From positions 1 through 18,016 of the forward strand of contig JAGAJA010000120.1 of assembly GCA_017829075.1 (NCBI GenBank): a stretch of 18,016 nt of DNA. Reading direction: 5' to 3'. The notes beneath the pieces are model-generated. The model saw nothing but the letters and a program-made list of their open reading frames with translations. It had not been told where the DNA came from and made no database searches. The position numbers and the translations under genes are program-made. The first letter of the stretch is position 1. Each line of letters starts with the position of its first letter. Source of the stretch: Oscillospiraceae bacterium (GTDB lineage Bacteria; Bacillota_A; Clostridia; Oscillospirales; Ruminococcaceae). Shown in pieces: positions 16,003-18,016 of this stretch.

Positions 16003-16548
16003 TCATCGTTTCCCTTGTACAGTCCATTCCTGAGCGCTTTCGTTGTAAGAAAGAATCAGGACGCGGCAGCTTTCCCCCGTCTGCGCAGTAAGCTCGTATT
16101 CTGCAACGGCGTCCCACAAATTAACGCTCCACAGAAGTGACGCGTTTCCGTTCAGTTCAAGCGGGACTTCGGCGAGAACAGTATCTTCCCCATCGCCTAA
16201 GATGTACAGTTCTCCGGCTGAAACGCTGATAACGGTTTTCTCTGATGTAACGATATTCACCGGAATATCAGTAGGTTCCAGTGCAAAGGCTCTGATAACT
16301 CCTGTTCCGCTATCCTCAGTACGGATAGCTACCGGCTGCTTTGACGGATCCTGCCCCATAATAAGGATATCCGTTCTTCCGCCCCGCGGTATAAGCAGAA
16401 AAGCGCCAACTGCTGCCGCACATGCTGCCGCTGCTGCGCAGATCCTGATTGCAGGGGCAATGCGGCGCCTGCGGAAAGGCTCCTGAGCCTCGGCAATAAG
16501 CTCATCGTCCAGCATTGATATTGCTTCTGTGAGAGCTTCATGCTTCAT
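16003..16548 (-). CDS. Putative anti-sigma factor (single-pass membrane protein)
   Basis: A 181-residue protein with a short cytoplasmic N-terminus (1-30, including basic FRRRR), one membrane helix (about 32-54) and an extracellular beta-rich domain. The topology and the 4-bp overlap (16545-16548) with the ECF sigma gene upstream are typical of sigma/anti-sigma pairs. It would hold the sigma factor at the membrane until an envelope signal arrives. No zinc-binding HxxxCxxC motif is seen, so it is not a classical ZAS-type anti-sigma, and the assignment rests mainly on context. GAGGGGAT precedes the start. Confidence 0.7.
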   Translation of the reverse strand: MKHEALTEAISMLDDELIAEAQEPFRRRRIAPAIRICAAAAACAAAVGAFLLIPRGGRTDILIMGQDPSKQPVAIRTEDSGTGVIRAFALEPTDIPVNIVTSEKTVISVSAGELYILGDGEDTVLAEVPLELNGNASLLWSVNLWDAVAEYELTAQTGESCRVLILSYNESAQEWTVQGKR

Positions 16549-17099
16549 ATAGATATCCCCTCGCTTTCAAGAAATTCCTTCAGCTTATTACGCGTGCGGA
16601 AAAGCATTGATTTGACCTTGCTTTCCGAGAAACCGGTTTTTTCCGCGATCTCTTCGATACTCTGGCAATAGAAGTATCTCAGAACGAAAATACTGCGCGC
16701 CTGCCGCTTCTGCCCTTTCAGGAAGGTATTCAGGCAGTCGCGGATATGTACCGAGTCGCTTTGAACGCTTTTCTTATCGGGAATACACTCATCAAGCTCG
16801 TCCAATGACACCACAAATTCGCTGGAGTGCCTTTTCTGAGTATGCTCCGCTTTCAGCTTGTTAAGAGCAAGGTTTCTCACGATTTTCGCTAGAAACGCCG
16901 AAAGCGGCTGGGGTCTTTTGGGCGGTACGGCGTCCCAGAGCCGCAGATACGCGTGATTTATGATCTCCTCGCTGTCCTGTGCATTTCCAAGTATTCCGTA
17001 AGCAATTTTCCCGCAGAGCGCTCCATATTTAGCGGAGGTCTCGGCTATTGCTCGCTCATCGCGCTGCCAGAAAAGGTCAACGATTGATTCATCGTCCAT
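16545..17099 (-). CDS. ECF-type RNA polymerase sigma factor
   Basis: A 184-residue sigma-70 family protein of ECF size with only regions 2 and 4. Region 2 includes ILGNAQDSEEIINHAYLRLW (about 36-55) for core and -10 contacts. Region 4 near the C-terminus has the helix-turn-helix SIEEIAEKTGFSESKVKSML, which reads the -35 element. It redirects RNA polymerase to a small regulon, and the overlapping anti-sigma-like gene should control it. GGGGAG (about 17105-17110 on the plus strand) supports the ATG. A housekeeping-type promoter lies about 145 bp upstream. The downstream lipoprotein pair, separated by a terminator, is a plausible target. Confidence 0.93.
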   Translation of the reverse strand: MDDESIVDLFWQRDERAIAETSAKYGALCGKIAYGILGNAQDSEEIINHAYLRLWDAVPPKRPQPLSAFLAKIVRNLALNKLKAEHTQKRHSSEFVVSLDELDECIPDKKSVQSDSVHIRDCLNTFLKGQKRQARSIFVLRYFYCQSIEEIAEKTGFSESKVKSMLFRTRNKLKEFLESEGISI

Positions 17100-17242
17100 A
17101 ATGCTCCCCTTCCCTAAGGCAGCTACGCATTGCCTTGCATCGCCGCCCTATCTATATATACAACAAATTTTATGCCTGCGTTGCATTTTTTAAAAAAATT
17201 TTTCCTGTTCACAGGATATTTTCGGGATTTAACAGTAAATAT

Positions 17243-17271
17243 AGTATAACATATATCCTCATCAAAATCAA
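17243..17271 (-). promoter_or_regulatory. Sigma-A promoter of the ECF sigma operon
   Basis: On the minus strand TTGATT (17266-17271) and TATACT (17243-17248) are exactly 17 bp apart. The inferred leader is about 137 nt and contains a CCTGTGAACAGG inverted repeat (about 17203-17214) just downstream, which may be an operator. Confidence 0.7.
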
Positions 17272-17301
17272 GCTTTCGGCATAAAGCAGCATAAAGTGAC
17301 A

Positions 17302-17472
17302 TTCCCTGCTGGGTAGAAAACGAAGCTTTCGTTGACTTCCGGCAGGGGAAATACACTAAGGGGCGCCCTTTAGTGCGTTGCCGATAAAGCAGCTTTTGAC
17401 CCGCCGAGCAAAACTACTTTCAAAAAAGTGGTGGTTATGGCTCGGCGGAACTGCCCAAGGCGGCTACGCCTT
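17302..17472. other. Cluster of strong hairpins, possible structured RNA or repeat element
   Basis: Five hairpins occur in 171 bp: TTCCCTGC with GCAGGGGAA (17302-17350, one bulge) enclosing AACGAA/TTCGTT (17319-17333); a 22-bp near-perfect palindrome (17354-17375); CCGCCGAGC with GCTCGGCGG (17401-17409/17440-17448) enclosing ACTACTTT/AAAGTGGT; and AAGGCG/CGCCTT (17457-17472). An open frame crosses these hairpins but has no ribosome binding site. I could not assign a known RNA family. Confidence 0.5.
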
Positions 17473-17502
17473 AATGCGTCCGTATTATTCAGTTGTTTTT
17501 CA

Positions 17503-17634
17503 CTATTTTACATCTCCCCTTTTCAGGATTGTCGAAGCGCCAACCACATTTTTCTCACCGTCGCCGTTGATGTCTGCCATTTCATTATTTGTGCATATTT
17601 CAATGACTATTATTTCATAAGAATTAGCTACGCA
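17503..17634 (-). pseudogene. Relic of a DINGDG (dockerin- or FG-GAP-like) coding sequence
   Basis: On the minus strand a short open stretch ends at a TAG (17503-17505) and reads NNEMADINGDGEKNVVGAS before it. DINGDG matches the calcium-binding loop of dockerins and of FG-GAP repeats. Only about 40 codons are open, an upstream stop closes the frame, and no ribosome binding site precedes the internal ATG (17578-17580). I read it as the remnant or displaced end of a longer secreted-protein gene; chance cannot be excluded. Confidence 0.35.
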
Positions 17635-17666
17635 TTATAGCCGAAAGTATCACGAATTAATTTGAC

Positions 17667-18016
17667 AATTCACTGATCTCTATAATAACACTACTCTCAA
17701 ACCTGTCATTCCCAACGTAGTATGTAAGATTTGTTTTACTACCCTCTAAAATAACACTACTCTCAAACTTTGTTTTTGTTTTTCAGCTTTCCCGATTTGT
17801 TTTACTACCCTCTAAAATAACACTACTCTCAAACTAGTCCCCTTCGGCCTCTACCATTAAGGAAGTTTTACTACCCTCTAAAATAACACTACTCTCAAAC
17901 ACGCCGTCTGACTTAATCGGCGATGAGTTAGTTTTACTACCCTCTAAAATAACACTACTCTCAAACCAGCTTCGTGCATTTATGACCGCTTATGTAGTTT
18001 TACTACCCTCTAAAAT
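17667..18016 (-). CRISPR. CRISPR array (type II-like repeat), trailer end, truncated by window
   Basis: Repeats are 36 bp, starting GTTTTACTAC and ending TACTCTCAAAC on the plus strand. Four intact copies lie at 17733-17768, 17799-17834, 17865-17900 and 17931-17966. A degenerate copy is at 17667-17702 (29 of 36 match) and a copy cut by the window edge at 17997-18016. Five spacers are all exactly 30 bp and unrelated. Read on the minus strand the repeat begins GTTTGAGAG, like the tracr-pairing side of Cas9 crRNAs, and the degenerate copy then falls at the 3' trailer end. So transcription should run right to left, with leader and cas genes beyond the right edge. No cas gene or tracrRNA is visible here. 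Confidence 0.97.

Noticed and set aside
17123..17356. 77-residue minus-strand open frame upstream of the sigma gene
   Set aside because: It spans the sigma-operon promoter and lacks a ribosome binding site and any recognisable domain.
17378..17620. 80-residue plus-strand open frame overlapping the hairpin cluster
   Set aside because: No ribosome binding site, it runs through several strong hairpins, and it is antisense to the DINGDG relic.
17480..17702. tracrRNA or Cas gene beside the CRISPR array
   Set aside because: The only anti-repeat-like sequence is the degenerate terminal repeat, which is spaced exactly as an array unit, and no terminator or cas coding sequence follows.

Overview
The window looks like a chromosomal segment of a Gram-positive anaerobe of the class Clostridia, most like Ruminococcus or another Oscillospiraceae gut/rumen species. 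The reasons are strong AGGAGG-type ribosome binding sites, lipobox lipoproteins, a DHHW plus DUF4358 gene pair, an intracellular GH43 glycosidase, CCA-encoding tRNAs and a 36-bp type II-like CRISPR repeat. The taxon is inferred from gene content and style; no marker gene is present.

Layout. 1-178: the 3' end of one tRNA (probably Thr), a complete tRNA-Ser(UGA) and a terminator. 240-1094: EamA/DMT permease whose two halves are unusually alike. 1166-2845 (minus): methyl-accepting chemotaxis protein with its own sigma-A promoter, convergent with the permease. 3094-4404: cytoplasmic GH43 glycosidase with a CBM6-like C-terminal domain. 4543-11712: a long purine/nucleoside salvage and import cluster. 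It starts with a consensus promoter and a structured leader, followed by an FAD-dependent dehydrogenase (COG2509-like), xanthine phosphoribosyltransferase (xpt), then a BMP-type lipoprotein, a double-cassette ABC ATPase and two permeases. A terminator hairpin between the binding protein and the ATPase probably sets their ratio.

11749-11912 is a compact six-palindrome element with 32-bp imperfect terminal inverted repeats and TA flanks (MITE-like). 12192-12992 is a short-chain dehydrogenase with a strong promoter and an approximately 190-nt leader. 13192-13767 (minus) encodes a small protein that looks like a chimera: a truncated MalT/LuxR-type P-loop ATPase joined to a three-helix membrane segment.

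13888-17099 (minus) reads as an ECF sigma factor, a membrane anti-sigma-like protein, a DUF4358 lipoprotein with a 22-unit 15-bp tandem repeat, and a DHHW (AlgX/SGNH-like) lipoprotein. This is plausibly an envelope-stress or cell-surface module. The spacer upstream of the sigma gene (17100-17666) holds its promoter, a cluster of strong hairpins and a short relic encoding a DINGDG calcium-loop motif. 17667-18016 is the trailer end of a CRISPR array (36-bp repeats, uniform 30-bp spacers) that runs off the window; its cas genes and leader should lie to the right.

The items least explained by known families are the chimeric ATPase/membrane protein, the structured leader of the purine cluster, the palindromic element, the hairpin cluster beside the CRISPR array, and the repeat-bearing lipoprotein in the sigma-factor region.
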